Below, piece after piece: positions 1 through 11,068 of a stretch of 64,000 nucleotides of DNA; within the stretch, counting starts at the first letter, position 1; each line of letters begins with the position of its first letter. Position numbers and translations under genes: made by a program. The notes under the pieces were generated by a model. It searched no databases, was not told the origin of the DNA, and saw nothing but the letters and a program-made list of their open reading frames with translations. Origin of the DNA: Streptomyces reniochalinae (lineage in GTDB: Bacteria > Actinomycetota > Actinomycetes > Streptomycetales > Streptomycetaceae); the NCBI RefSeq assembly GCF_003323735.1, contig NZ_QOIM01000030.1, positions 62,001-126,000 of the forward strand, in the 5' to 3' direction.

Positions 1-53
1 CGCTCAGGCACGCGGTGGACGAGGCCGCCGCACTCCTCCGCGAAGCGGTCTGA
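1..53 (+). CDS. C-terminal end of an upstream gene (partial)
   Basis: The reading frame that begins at base 3 encodes LRHAVDEAAALLREAV followed by TGA at 51-53. It is helical and Ala/Leu/Glu-rich like a normal Streptomyces C-terminus, but only 16 residues are visible, so the product cannot be named. The 120 bp after the stop contain no gene before the groES control region. It is called only because a coding end with good codon bias directly precedes the heat-shock operon. Confidence 0.4.
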   Translation, partial: LRHAVDEAAALLREAV

Positions 54-176
54 GCGGTGCCGCGGCGCGGTCTGAGCTGTGCCGCGCCGCGGTCCGCGCG
101 CCCCGAGGGGCGGCGCTTTCTCCTCCCTGTGGGTGAGGGGCGGCGCTCCTCGTTCGAGCGCCCACACGGCGAGCGC

Positions 177-203
177 CTAGCACTCCGCTTGACCGAGTGC
201 TAG
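177..203. promoter_or_regulatory. CIRCE operator 1 (HrcA site)
   Basis: Perfect inverted repeat CTAGCACTC-N9-GAGTGCTAG. This is the CIRCE heat-shock operator recognised by the repressor HrcA, differing from the consensus TTAGCACTC-N9-GAGTGCTAA only at the outermost base of each arm. It overlaps the -35 box and spacer of the groES promoter, so bound HrcA would block RNA polymerase. Confidence 0.93.
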
Positions 204-217
204 CGGAGCAATAATCT
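189..217 (+). promoter_or_regulatory. groES-groEL1 promoter
   Basis: TTGACC (189-194) and TAATCT (212-217) are separated by exactly 17 bp, close to the vegetative (HrdB) consensus. The predicted start near 224 falls at the edge of the second CIRCE, giving a leader of about 128 nt before groES. Operator overlap supports repression by HrcA in the absence of heat stress. Confidence 0.8.
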
Positions 218-222
218 CAACC

Positions 223-249
223 TTGGCACTCTCCCCGTGGGAGTGCCAG
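223..249. promoter_or_regulatory. CIRCE-like operator 2
   Basis: Second inverted repeat TTGGCACTC-N9-GAGTGCCAG, 46 bp after the start of the first. It keeps the GCACTC-N9-GAGTGC core and the 9-bp spacing of CIRCE. It lies at the predicted transcription start, so it may act as a second HrcA site or as a hairpin at the 5' end of the mRNA. Confidence 0.8.
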
Positions 250-351
250 TAGTACGCGACGGGCAGATCCGGCACCCGCGACGGCGGATCCACCTGGTCG
301 CCACCCCAGACACAAGACCCCATTGAGATCTCCGAAGGGGGAGGTCGGATC

Positions 352-660
352 GTGACGACCGCCAGCTCCAAGGTTGCCATCAAGCCGCTCGAGGACCGCA
401 TCGTGGTCCAGCCGCTCGACGCCGAGGAGACCACGGCCTCTGGCCTGGTCATCCCGGACACCGCCAAGGAGAAGCCGCAGGAGGGCACCGTCCTGGCCGT
501 CGGCCCGGGCCGCTTCGAGGACGGAAACCGGCTCCCGCTCGACGTCAACGTCGGCGACATCGTGCTGTACAGCAAGTACGGCGGCACCGAGGTGAAGTAC
601 AGCGGCGAGGAGTACCTCGTTCTCTCGGCCCGCGACGTGCTCGCGATCGTCGAGAAGTAA
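352..660 (+). CDS. groES: Co-chaperonin GroES
   Basis: GroES (Cpn10) forms the heptameric lid that closes the GroEL folding chamber in the cytoplasm. The 102-residue product has the usual length and Cpn10 signatures: [11 protein letters not shown] near the N-terminus, a mobile-loop region ([17 protein letters not shown], about residues 25-41), and the C-terminal [17 protein letters not shown]. The start is GTG 352, seven bases after GGGGGAGG. It is the first gene of the groES-groEL1 operon, controlled by the CIRCE/HrcA promoter just upstream, and is separated from groEL1 by 139 bp containing two hairpins. Confidence 0.97.
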   Translation: MTTASSKVAIKPLEDRIVVQPLDAEETTASGLVIPDTAKEKPQEGTVLAVGPGRFEDGNRLPLDVNVGDIVLYSKYGGTEVKYSGEEYLVLSARDVLAIVEK

Positions 661-669
661 GACAGCCGC

Positions 670-753
670 AGCTGCCGCGGCTCACGCGGCAGCTCGCAGC
701 AAACCGCGCCCTGGTGCCCGCTCCCGAGAGGTAGCAGGGTCCAGGGCGCGGTT
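670..753 (+). other. Two hairpins between groES and groEL1
   Basis: Two strong inverted repeats occupy the 139-bp intercistronic gap. The first is AGCTGCCGCG (670-679)/CGCGGCAGCT (685-694), a 10-bp stem with a 5-nt loop. The second is AACCGCGCCCTGG (702-714)/CCAGGGCGCGGTT (741-753), a 13-bp stem with a 26-nt loop. Neither is followed by a T-run. They could be mRNA-processing or partial-termination signals that set the GroES:GroEL ratio; this role is inference. Confidence 0.6.
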
Positions 754-781
754 CGTGCGAGACGTGTCTCGAAACGTGTGA

Positions 782-2425
<1,644 letters not shown>

Positions 2426-2443
2426 GGCGTTCCGCCACCACGG

Positions 2444-2475
2444 AAAGGGCGCACCCCACGCGGGGTGCGCCCTTT
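2444..2475 (+). terminator. Rho-independent terminator after groEL1
   Basis: Perfect 14-bp stem AAAGGGCGCACCCC / GGGGTGCGCCCTTT with a 4-nt loop (ACGC), extended by one more T. It starts 19 bp after the groEL1 stop codon. The A-run/T-run symmetry also allows function in the other orientation. Confidence 0.9.
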
Positions 2476-2560
2476 TCGCGCGCCGGGCGTCCGGTGCGGG
2501 TGCGCGCGCGGCTTTCGCGGGGTCCGCGCGTGGGCCTGTGCGCGCGGGTTCCTGCGGCTC

Positions 2561-3334
2561 TTACTGAGGGCCGAACTTGCGTCCCGTCGTCGAGGAGACC
2601 CGGCCCAGCACCCCCTGAGGGATGAGGCGGGAGGCGCCGAGCAACGCCTTGTAGCGGGGATCGGGGATGGACAGCGAGCGGCCCCGCGCCAGATCGCGCA
2701 GAGCGGTCTCCACCACCTTGTCGGCGTCCAGCCACATCCAGCGGGGGATGTTTCCGGTACCCATGCCGGCCCGCTCGTGGAACTCGGTGCGGACGAAACC
2801 GGGGCACAGCGCCAGCAGCCGTACGCCCTGACCCGCCAGGTCCTTGGCGGCGCCCTGGGTGAACTGGGTGACCCACGCCTTGGAGGCGCCGTACGTGCCG
2901 CGGGGGAAGAACGCGGCGACGGAGGCGACGTTGACGACGCCGCCCCGGCCCCGCTCGCGCATCGACGCGGTGGCGGCGCTGGTCAGCCGCAGCACCGCCT
3001 CGCAGTGCACCCTGAGCATCGCCAACTCGTCGGCGAGCCCCACCTCCAGGTAGCGGCCCTTGTTGCCGAAGCCCGCGTTGTTGACCAGCAGGTCGACCGG
3101 GTGCGCGGTGTCGCGCAGCCGCTCCTCGACGGCCGCGATACCGTCGTCGGTCGCCAGGTCGGAGGTGATGACGTCCGCCTCCACACCGTGCCGGTCGTGC
3201 AGCTCGGTCGCCTCGCGCCACAGGCGCTCGGTGTCGCGTGCGGCGAGCACGAGGTGGTAGCCGCTGGAGGCGAGGCGGCGTGCGAAGGCGGCGCCGATTC
3301 CCGCGGTGGCTCCCGTAATCAGTGCAGTCGTCAT
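2561..3334 (-). CDS. SDR-family NAD(P)-dependent oxidoreductase
   Basis: Classical short-chain dehydrogenase/reductase, 257 residues, which fits the family. Visible motifs are the TGATAGIG nucleotide-binding loop at the N-terminus, the NNAG motif (LLVNNAGF, near residue 90), and the active-site Tyr/Lys in TYGASKAW near residue 150, with the upstream Ser in NVASVAAF. Cytosolic; no signal peptide. The substrate cannot be deduced. It lies 65 bp downstream of the MOSC gene on the same strand and is probably transcribed with it. The start ATG 3334 is the first Met before the Rossmann motif. Confidence 0.9.
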   Translation of the reverse strand: MTTALITGATAGIGAAFARRLASSGYHLVLAARDTERLWREATELHDRHGVEADVITSDLATDDGIAAVEERLRDTAHPVDLLVNNAGFGNKGRYLEVGLADELAMLRVHCEAVLRLTSAATASMRERGRGGVVNVASVAAFFPRGTYGASKAWVTQFTQGAAKDLAGQGVRLLALCPGFVRTEFHERAGMGTGNIPRWMWLDADKVVETALRDLARGRSLSIPDPRYKALLGASRLIPQGVLGRVSSTTGRKFGPQ

Positions 3335-3399
3335 GCGGCAACGCTATCGGCACGCGGATACCGTGCCCTGACCGAGGGAGCCCCCGTGCTGACGTGGCG

Positions 3400-4068
3400 T
3401 CAGGACGCGGTGCGGCGCTCCGCCTTCTCGCGGGCCTTGGGGTCGAGGGACTCGCCCGCGGCCAGGACGCGGGGCAGCAGGTCCGGCTCCCCGGTCAGGG
3501 AGCGGAAGAGGAAGCTGACGCTGACCTCGTGCCCTGGGCGGTGGACGACCGTGACGGCGTCCCCCGCGCGCAGCCGGCCCGGTTCCAGGACCCGCAGATA
3601 GGCACCGGGCCGCTGGTGGCCCATGAACCGCTTGAGCCAGCCCTCCTCGGCCATCCACCCGGCGAAGGTGTTGCAGGGGAACCGCGTGGAGCACACCTCC
3701 AGCAGCGGGCCCGTGCCCGGGTCGCCGATCTGCCAGCGTTCGCCGATGCGTGCGTCGTCGACGGGGACGCCGCGGGTGGTGAGGTTCTCGCCGAAGACGC
3801 CGTGCGGGAGCGTGCGCCCCAGCTCCCGCTCCCACACGTCGAGCTCTTCGCGCGCGTAGGCGTAGACGGCCTGCTCGTCGCCGCCGTGGTGGCGCAGGTT
3901 GCCGACCGTGTCGCCGGCCAGCCCGCCGCCGCCCGTCCCCCGGGGCCCCGGGGCGAAGACGGCGACGGACTCGTGGGTGGGCTGCTTGTCGATGCCGGTC
4001 CACTTGTGCTCGGCGTCGGTGTGTTCGGACTGGTGGGGCTTGGCCAGGTTCACGGAGAGCAGCTGCAT
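3400..4068 (-). CDS. MOSC-domain protein (molybdenum-cofactor sulfurase C-terminal-like)
   Basis: The 222-residue product matches the YiiM/MOSC type. It begins MQLLSVNLAKP, has a central segment GVFGENLTTRGV typical of MOSC sheets, and a Cys-bearing VCSTRFPCNTFAGW segment; MOSC proteins use a conserved Cys to carry sulfur or to handle the molybdenum cofactor. The start is set at ATG 4068 because no Shine-Dalgarno is visible but a -10 box (TAGTGT, 4081-4076) sits 7 nt upstream, implying a leaderless transcript. Longer upstream in-frame sequence would run into the divergent LysR gene. The partner enzyme and physiological role are unknown. Confidence 0.85.
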   Translation of the reverse strand: MQLLSVNLAKPHQSEHTDAEHKWTGIDKQPTHESVAVFAPGPRGTGGGGLAGDTVGNLRHHGGDEQAVYAYAREELDVWERELGRTLPHGVFGENLTTRGVPVDDARIGERWQIGDPGTGPLLEVCSTRFPCNTFAGWMAEEGWLKRFMGHQRPGAYLRVLEPGRLRAGDAVTVVHRPGHEVSVSFLFRSLTGEPDLLPRVLAAGESLDPKAREKAERRTAS

Positions 4069-4161
4069 GATCACGACACTATCGGCGGCCTTCCCCAAGG
4101 CGCGAGCGAATTTCGCATCCTCTCCCCAAGGTTTCCTTATGGACGGCCGTATGCTCGACAC
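4069..4161. promoter_or_regulatory. Divergent leaderless promoters, MOSC gene / LysR gene
   Basis: On the plus strand TATGCT (4150-4155) ends 6 nt before the LysR ATG. On the minus strand TAGTGT (4081-4076) ends 7 nt before the MOSC ATG. Both are TAnnnT -10 boxes at leaderless spacing and neither gene has a Shine-Dalgarno. A short dyad centred on ACGGCCGT (4143-4150) lies against the LysR -10, where an autoregulatory LysR protein could bind. Confidence 0.6.
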
Positions 4162-5076
4162 ATGATCGAGGCACGTCACCTGCGCGTACTGCGCGCGGTC
4201 GCCACCACGGGATCCTTCTCCGCCGCGGCGCGCGAGCTGGGCTGCACCCAGCCCGCCGTCAGCCAGCAGATGAAGGCGCTGGAGTCCGCCGCGGGGACCC
4301 CGCTGCTGGTCCGCGCCGGACGCGAGATGCGGCCCACCCAGGCGGGCGAGGTGCTGGTGCGGCACGCGGCGGGGATCCTGGCGGGGCTGGCCGCAGCGGA
4401 GGAGGAGGTCGCGGCGCTGGCCGGGCTGCGCGCGGGACGGGTTCGCCTGGTCTCCTTCCCCAGCGGCAGCTCGACCCTGGTGCCGACGGCCGTTGCGGCC
4501 ATGCGCGCCGACCACCCGGGAACCCGGGTCTCACTCGTGGAGGCGGAGCCGCCGCGCTCGGTGGACATGCTGCGCGCCGGGGACTGCGAGATCGCGCTGG
4601 CCTTCCGCTACGACGCGACCCCGTGGGGGTACCACCCGGCCGGAGGCTGGGGGAGGGACGACCTGGTGGCCCGGCCCCTGCTCACGGACCGGTTGGTCGG
4701 CCTGGTGCCGCAGGAACACCCGTTCGCGGACGCGGACGAGGTCGGCATCGGCACGCTCGCCGAGGAGCCGTGGATCGCGGGGTGCCCCCGTTGCCGCGGG
4801 CACCTCGTCGAGGTGTGCGAGGCGGCGGGGTTCACCCCGCGCATCGACTTCGCCACCGACGACTACCCGGCGGTGGTCGGCCTGGTCGGCGCCGGACTCG
4901 GCGTCGCCGTGCTCCCGGAACTGGCCGTGGAGTCCGTACGCCCCAAGGGCACGCGCGCGGTACGGGTCAGCCCCGCGGTGCAGCGCGAGGTGGTGGCCCT
5001 CACCCTGCCCGACCTCGCCCGGGTTCCGGCCGTCGCCGCCATGCTGGACCGGCTTGAGGCAGCAGCCCACCGCTGA
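4162..5076 (+). CDS. LysR-family transcriptional regulator
   Basis: 304-residue LTTR. The N-terminal winged helix-turn-helix is clear (residues 1-60: RHLRVLRAVATTGSFSAAAR, then CTQPAVSQQMKALE), followed by an effector domain from about residue 90 with the typical LVSFPSGSSTLVPTAVAAM opening and VVGLVGAGLGVAVLPELA near residue 240. It is divergently transcribed from the MOSC/SDR pair, the usual arrangement for an LTTR controlling its neighbours and itself. The effector is unknown. The start ATG appears leaderless: TATGCT lies 6 nt upstream. Confidence 0.93.
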   Translation: MIEARHLRVLRAVATTGSFSAAARELGCTQPAVSQQMKALESAAGTPLLVRAGREMRPTQAGEVLVRHAAGILAGLAAAEEEVAALAGLRAGRVRLVSFPSGSSTLVPTAVAAMRADHPGTRVSLVEAEPPRSVDMLRAGDCEIALAFRYDATPWGYHPAGGWGRDDLVARPLLTDRLVGLVPQEHPFADADEVGIGTLAEEPWIAGCPRCRGHLVEVCEAAGFTPRIDFATDDYPAVVGLVGAGLGVAVLPELAVESVRPKGTRAVRVSPAVQREVVALTLPDLARVPAVAAMLDRLEAAAHR

Positions 5077-5196
5077 CCAGCGGGGCCCGCGGCCGCGCGG
5101 ATCACGCGCCGGGGCGCACCCCTGTCGCGCCCCGCCGGCCCCTGCCGACCGGCTCGCCCTGGCTGCGGGCCGCCGTCTTCTGCCGGCCGCAGGGCG

Positions 5197-5808
5197 TCAT
5201 CTCTCGCCGACGGGTTCGGTGCGTCCGTACCGGTCGGCGGAGTCGAACTGTTCGTTCTCCCCGAAGCGCTCCAGCTCGTCGAACGGCTCGTCGCCGTCGA
5301 GGGACTCGGCGTCGTCGAACCGCTCGGTGCCGTCCATGGCCTCGGCGTCGTCGAACCGCTCGCCGGCGTCCGGCGCCGGGTCGGGCTCGTCGCGTCGTTC
5401 GGTTCCGCCGGTTCGCCCGTAGGTGCCGAACGGGTTGGCCGGCTCGGGGGCGGGGGCGGGAGTCGCGCCCGTGCCGCCGGTTCCGGGTGCGGTCCCGCCG
5501 CGCCGGTCGTGGGGCGTGGTCACCAGACGGCTGCGCGCCCGGCCCAGCAGCTCCTCGCGCTCGTCCTCGGTGAGCCCGCCCCACACGCCGTAGGGCTCGC
5601 GTACCTGGAGGGCGTGCGCCGCGCACTCCGCGCGCACGGGGCAGCGCATGCACACCTCCTTGGCGGACGCCTCCCGCGCACTGCGGGCCGCGCCGCGCTC
5701 CCCCTCGGGGTGGAAGAACAGCGAGCTGTCCACCCCCCGGCAGGCGGCGAGTAGCTGCCAGTCCCACAGATCCGCGTTGGGTCCAGGAAGGCGGGAGAAG
5801 TCTGCCAT
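5197..5808 (-). CDS. whiD: WhiD, WhiB-like iron-sulfur regulator with an acidic C-terminal extension
   Basis: WhiD is a Wbl-family [4Fe-4S] protein needed for late spore maturation in Streptomyces. The four cluster ligands are Cys23, Cys53, Cys56 and Cys62 (LLAACRG; VCMRCPVRAEC), followed by the GVWGG turn at 74-78 and a basic tail (GRARSRL). The start ATG 5808 follows AGGAGAGACGCG. The conserved Wbl part ends near residue 100, but the ORF continues to 203 residues. The added tail is Asp/Glu/Phe-rich with repeats such as ERFDDAE, whereas WhiD of S. coelicolor is about 110-130 residues. It is divergent from bldM. Identity rests on the Cys positions and the bldM neighbour. Confidence 0.9.
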   Translation of the reverse strand: MADFSRLPGPNADLWDWQLLAACRGVDSSLFFHPEGERGAARSAREASAKEVCMRCPVRAECAAHALQVREPYGVWGGLTEDEREELLGRARSRLVTTPHDRRGGTAPGTGGTGATPAPAPEPANPFGTYGRTGGTERRDEPDPAPDAGERFDDAEAMDGTERFDDAESLDGDEPFDELERFGENEQFDSADRYGRTEPVGER

Positions 5809-5833
5809 CGCGTCTCTCCTGAGTGCTGCTGGA

Positions 5834-5847
5834 GGTGATCTGTCACT
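5834..5847. promoter_or_regulatory. BldD-like box in the whiD leader
   Basis: Read on the minus strand the sequence is AGTGACAGATCACC, matching the BldD operator pattern AGTGA-(n)-TCACC. It starts 26 bp upstream of the whiD start codon, within the whiD-bldM divergent region. BldD bound to c-di-GMP represses sporulation genes during vegetative growth, so a site here is biologically sensible. Binding has not been tested for this sequence. Confidence 0.6.
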
Positions 5848-6019
5848 CGTGCGTAAATATGACTCTTTCGCGAATCTAGCGACCGATCCCGCAAAACGGA
5901 AGAAATGCAGCTAAATAGGGCATCGCAGGAAAGAAGGGGCGAGCGTCGTTTCAATGAGGGGATGTTGCTGCTCTGTGTACGGTTGCTCACGTAGAGTGCT
6001 GAGAGCGGTACCGGGAAGC

Positions 6020-6047
6020 CGTAACTCTTTCGGGTGACCGTCGTTGA
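6020..6047 (+). promoter_or_regulatory. Sigma-BldN-type promoter for bldM
   Basis: CGTAAC (6020-6025) and CGTTGA (6042-6047) are spaced by exactly 16 bp, a perfect match to the known sigma-BldN consensus CGTAAC-N16-CGTTGA. bldM p1 is the classic sigma-BldN target. The leader to the bldM ATG is about 120 nt and contains a 9-bp inverted repeat GCGATTGAC (6058-6066)/GTCAATCGC (6101-6109). Confidence 0.9.
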
Positions 6048-6176
6048 GAGAGCGAAAGCGATTGACTCGGAACCGGCCGGGGGCACGCGTGTCCGAGGCC
6101 GTCAATCGCGAGGTGACGATTCTTCCCAAGCAGCCTGGAGGCTCAAGGTGATGCGCATCAGCAGCGGAGGGCGGTC

Positions 6177-6788
6177 ATGACATCCGTCCTCGTATGCGAC
6201 GACTCCCCGCTCGCCCGAGAGGCCCTGCGCCGCGCGGTCGCGACCGTGCCCGGCGTCGAGCGTGTGACGACGGCGGCCAACGGCGAGGAAGTGCTCCGCC
6301 GCTGGGGCGCCGACCGGTCCGACCTGATCCTGATGGACGTCCGGATGCCCGGCCTGGGCGGAGTGGAGACCGTGCGCCGGCTGCTCTCCGCCGACCCCGG
6401 CGCCCGCATCATCATGCTGACGGTCGCCGAGGACCTCGACGGCGTGGCGCTGGCCGTCGCCGCGGGCGCGCGCGGCTACCTGCACAAGGACGCCTCCCGC
6501 GCCGAACTGCGCGCGACCGTCACCCAGGCCCTCGCCGACCCCACCTGGCGGCTCGCCCCCCGGCGGCTGCGCTCCGCCGAGATGGGCGCGGCTCCCACCC
6601 TCACCGCACGGGAGATCCAGGTGCTGGAGGGCATGAGCCACGGCCGTTCGAACGCGGAGATCGGGCGGGAGCTGTTCCTGTCGGAGGACACCGTCAAGAC
6701 CCACGCCAGGCGGCTTTTCAAGAAGCTCGGCGCCTCCGACCGCGCGCACGCGGTGGCCCTCGGCTTCCGCTGGGGCCTCGTCCGCTAG
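6177..6788 (+). CDS. bldM: BldM, atypical response regulator for aerial development
   Basis: 203 residues, the same length as BldM of S. coelicolor. It has an N-terminal receiver domain (VCDDSPLA; Asp54 in LILMDVRMPG; Lys in RGYLHKDAS) and a C-terminal LuxR/NarL helix-turn-helix (LTAREIQVLEGMSHGRSNAE, then SEDTVKTHARRLFKKL). BldM activates early aerial-growth genes as a homodimer and late sporulation genes as a heterodimer with WhiI; its receiver is regarded as not controlled by classic phosphorylation. Start ATG 6177 follows GGAGGG. It is transcribed from the sigma-BldN promoter upstream and is divergent to whiD. Confidence 0.96.
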   Translation: MTSVLVCDDSPLAREALRRAVATVPGVERVTTAANGEEVLRRWGADRSDLILMDVRMPGLGGVETVRRLLSADPGARIIMLTVAEDLDGVALAVAAGARGYLHKDASRAELRATVTQALADPTWRLAPRRLRSAEMGAAPTLTAREIQVLEGMSHGRSNAEIGRELFLSEDTVKTHARRLFKKLGASDRAHAVALGFRWGLVR

Positions 6789-7066
6789 CGCTCTGCTTCC
6801 CCTCGGTGTGCGGCCGGGCGGTGCCCGAGTGGCGGGGAGGAACATCTCCGCCCCGTGGACGCCCCTGGCCGACTGCCGGACAGCCGCCGGCGGCCGGCCG
6901 AGGGCCCGGTGCCGCGGCCGTGCGCGCCGACCGGCGCGACGGTTTCGCGCCGAGACGATCCCCACGGGTGCTGCCGCGGCATCCTGAAAATCTCGCGTGT
7001 GTCGCATGCTTGTTGTATGGAGTTCCTCGGGGACCGTTCGGTCAGGCGTGAGGGGAGGGCATGGAC

Positions 7067-9548
<2,482 letters not shown>

Positions 9549-9709
9549 CGCGCCGGAACGGACGGGCCGCCTCGGGCCGCGCGCGGTGCACGGGGTGGAC
9601 CACGCGCAGGGTCTTCGCCCCCGAGGACCGGGAGGGGTGCCGGGCAGCGTCCGCAGGGGTGACGGGGATACTGGGGCGCGGCACACCAGAGTGAGAGGCA
9701 GTAGTAGAC

Positions 9710-10819
9710 GTGACTGAGATCGAGATCGGGCGCGGCAAGCGCGGGCGCCGGGCGTACGCCTTCGACGACATCGCCGTGGTGCCCAGCAGGCGCACCCGCG
9801 ACCCGAAGGAGGTCTCGATCGCCTGGCAGATCGACGCCTACCGCTTCGAGCTGCCGTTCCTCGCCGCCCCCATGGACTCCGTCGTCTCGCCGCACACCGC
9901 CATCCGCATCGGCGAACTCGGCGGTCTCGGCGTCCTCAACCTCGAGGGCCTGTGGACACGGTACGAGGACCCCGAGCCGCTGCTGGCGGAGATCGCCGAG
10001 CTCGACGAGGCCACCGCCAACCTCCGCATGCGGGAGCTGTACGCCGCGCCCATCAAGGAAGAACTGATCGGGCAGCGCATCAAGGAGGTCCGCGACTCCG
10101 GCGTCGTCACGGCCGCCGCCCTCTCCCCGGGCCGCACCGCCCAGTTCTCCAAGGCGGTCGTCGACGCGGGCGTGGACCTGTTCGTGATCCGCGGCACGAC
10201 CGTCTCCGCCGAGCACGTCTCCAGCGCGGCCGAGCCGCTGAACCTCAAGCAGTTCATCTACGAGCTGGACGTGCCGGTCATCGTCGGCGGCTGCGCCACC
10301 TACACCGCCGCCCTCCACCTCATGCGCACCGGCGCGGCCGGCGTCCTCGTCGGCTTCGGCGGCGGCGCCGCGCACACCACGCGGAACGTGCTGGGCATCC
10401 AGGTGCCGATGGCGACCGCCGTCGCCGACGTCGCCGCGGCCCGCCGGGACTACATGGACGAGTCCGGCGGCCGCTACGTGCACGTCATCGCCGACGGCGG
10501 CGTCGGCTGGTCCGGCGACCTGCCCAAGGCGATCGCCTGCGGCGCCGACGCCGTGATGATGGGGTCGCCGCTCGCCCGTGCGACGGATGCGCCCGGCAAG
10601 GGGCACCACTGGGGTATGGAGGCGGTGCACGCGGATGTGCCGCGTGGCCGTCGTGTCGACCTCGGTGCGGTCGGCACCGTGGAAGAGGTCCTTCTCGGGC
10701 CCTCGCACACGCCTGACGGGTCCATGAACTTCTTCGGCGCGTTGCGCCGGGCGATGGCTACCACGGGGTACTCCGACTTGAAGGAGTTCCAACGAGTAGA
10801 GGTCACCGTCGCCCGCTGA
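9710..10819 (+). CDS. guaB3: GuaB3, IMPDH-family protein
   Basis: 369-residue member of the IMPDH/GMPR barrel family lacking CBS domains, of the GuaB3 type found beside guaB in actinobacteria. It opens EIEIGRGKRGRRAYAFDDIAV and includes AAPMDSVVSPHTAIRIGELGG. In the loop where IMPDH has GPGSICTT, this protein reads GGGAAHTT, so His replaces the catalytic Cys. A cyanobacterial GuaB3 has been reported as a GMP reductase; the activity of the actinobacterial protein is less clear. Start GTG 9710 follows GAGAGG. It lies 161 bp downstream of guaB and is likely co-regulated. Confidence 0.9.
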   Translation: MTEIEIGRGKRGRRAYAFDDIAVVPSRRTRDPKEVSIAWQIDAYRFELPFLAAPMDSVVSPHTAIRIGELGGLGVLNLEGLWTRYEDPEPLLAEIAELDEATANLRMRELYAAPIKEELIGQRIKEVRDSGVVTAAALSPGRTAQFSKAVVDAGVDLFVIRGTTVSAEHVSSAAEPLNLKQFIYELDVPVIVGGCATYTAALHLMRTGAAGVLVGFGGGAAHTTRNVLGIQVPMATAVADVAAARRDYMDESGGRYVHVIADGGVGWSGDLPKAIACGADAVMMGSPLARATDAPGKGHHWGMEAVHADVPRGRRVDLGAVGTVEEVLLGPSHTPDGSMNFFGALRRAMATTGYSDLKEFQRVEVTVAR

Positions 10820-11068
10820 CCCCCTGTGGGGCGCAACCCTCCCACCACCCTCACCCCATGTGGGGCGGGCCCCCATACCTCCTCCTTCTTGTGGGGCCAC
10901 CCACCCCCGAGGGTGTTGCTCTCTGTCTGGGGGAGGAGCCGCCCCAACGCCCGGCCGGCGAGGCCAAGGGGGTCTGGGGGCGGAGCCCCCACCACGGCCG
11001 AGAGCACCCTCACGAAAGAAGGGGAAGACCATCTCGGGGGCAGGGGCGCAGCCCCGAGAAGAGGGCTG
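10820..11068. other. Intergenic region with Streptomyces-type G-rich repeat elements
   Basis: No gene is visible between the convergent ends of guaB3 and the nucleotide-sugar dehydrogenase. The sequence includes GGGGGC-GGA-GCCCCC (10976-10990), preceded by AAGGGGGTCT, and a CTCGGGG...CCCCGAG hairpin near 11034-11058 with an inner GGGGC-GCA-GCCCC. Such GC hairpins recur between genes in many Streptomyces genomes and probably act as terminators for both flanking genes. Confidence 0.55.
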
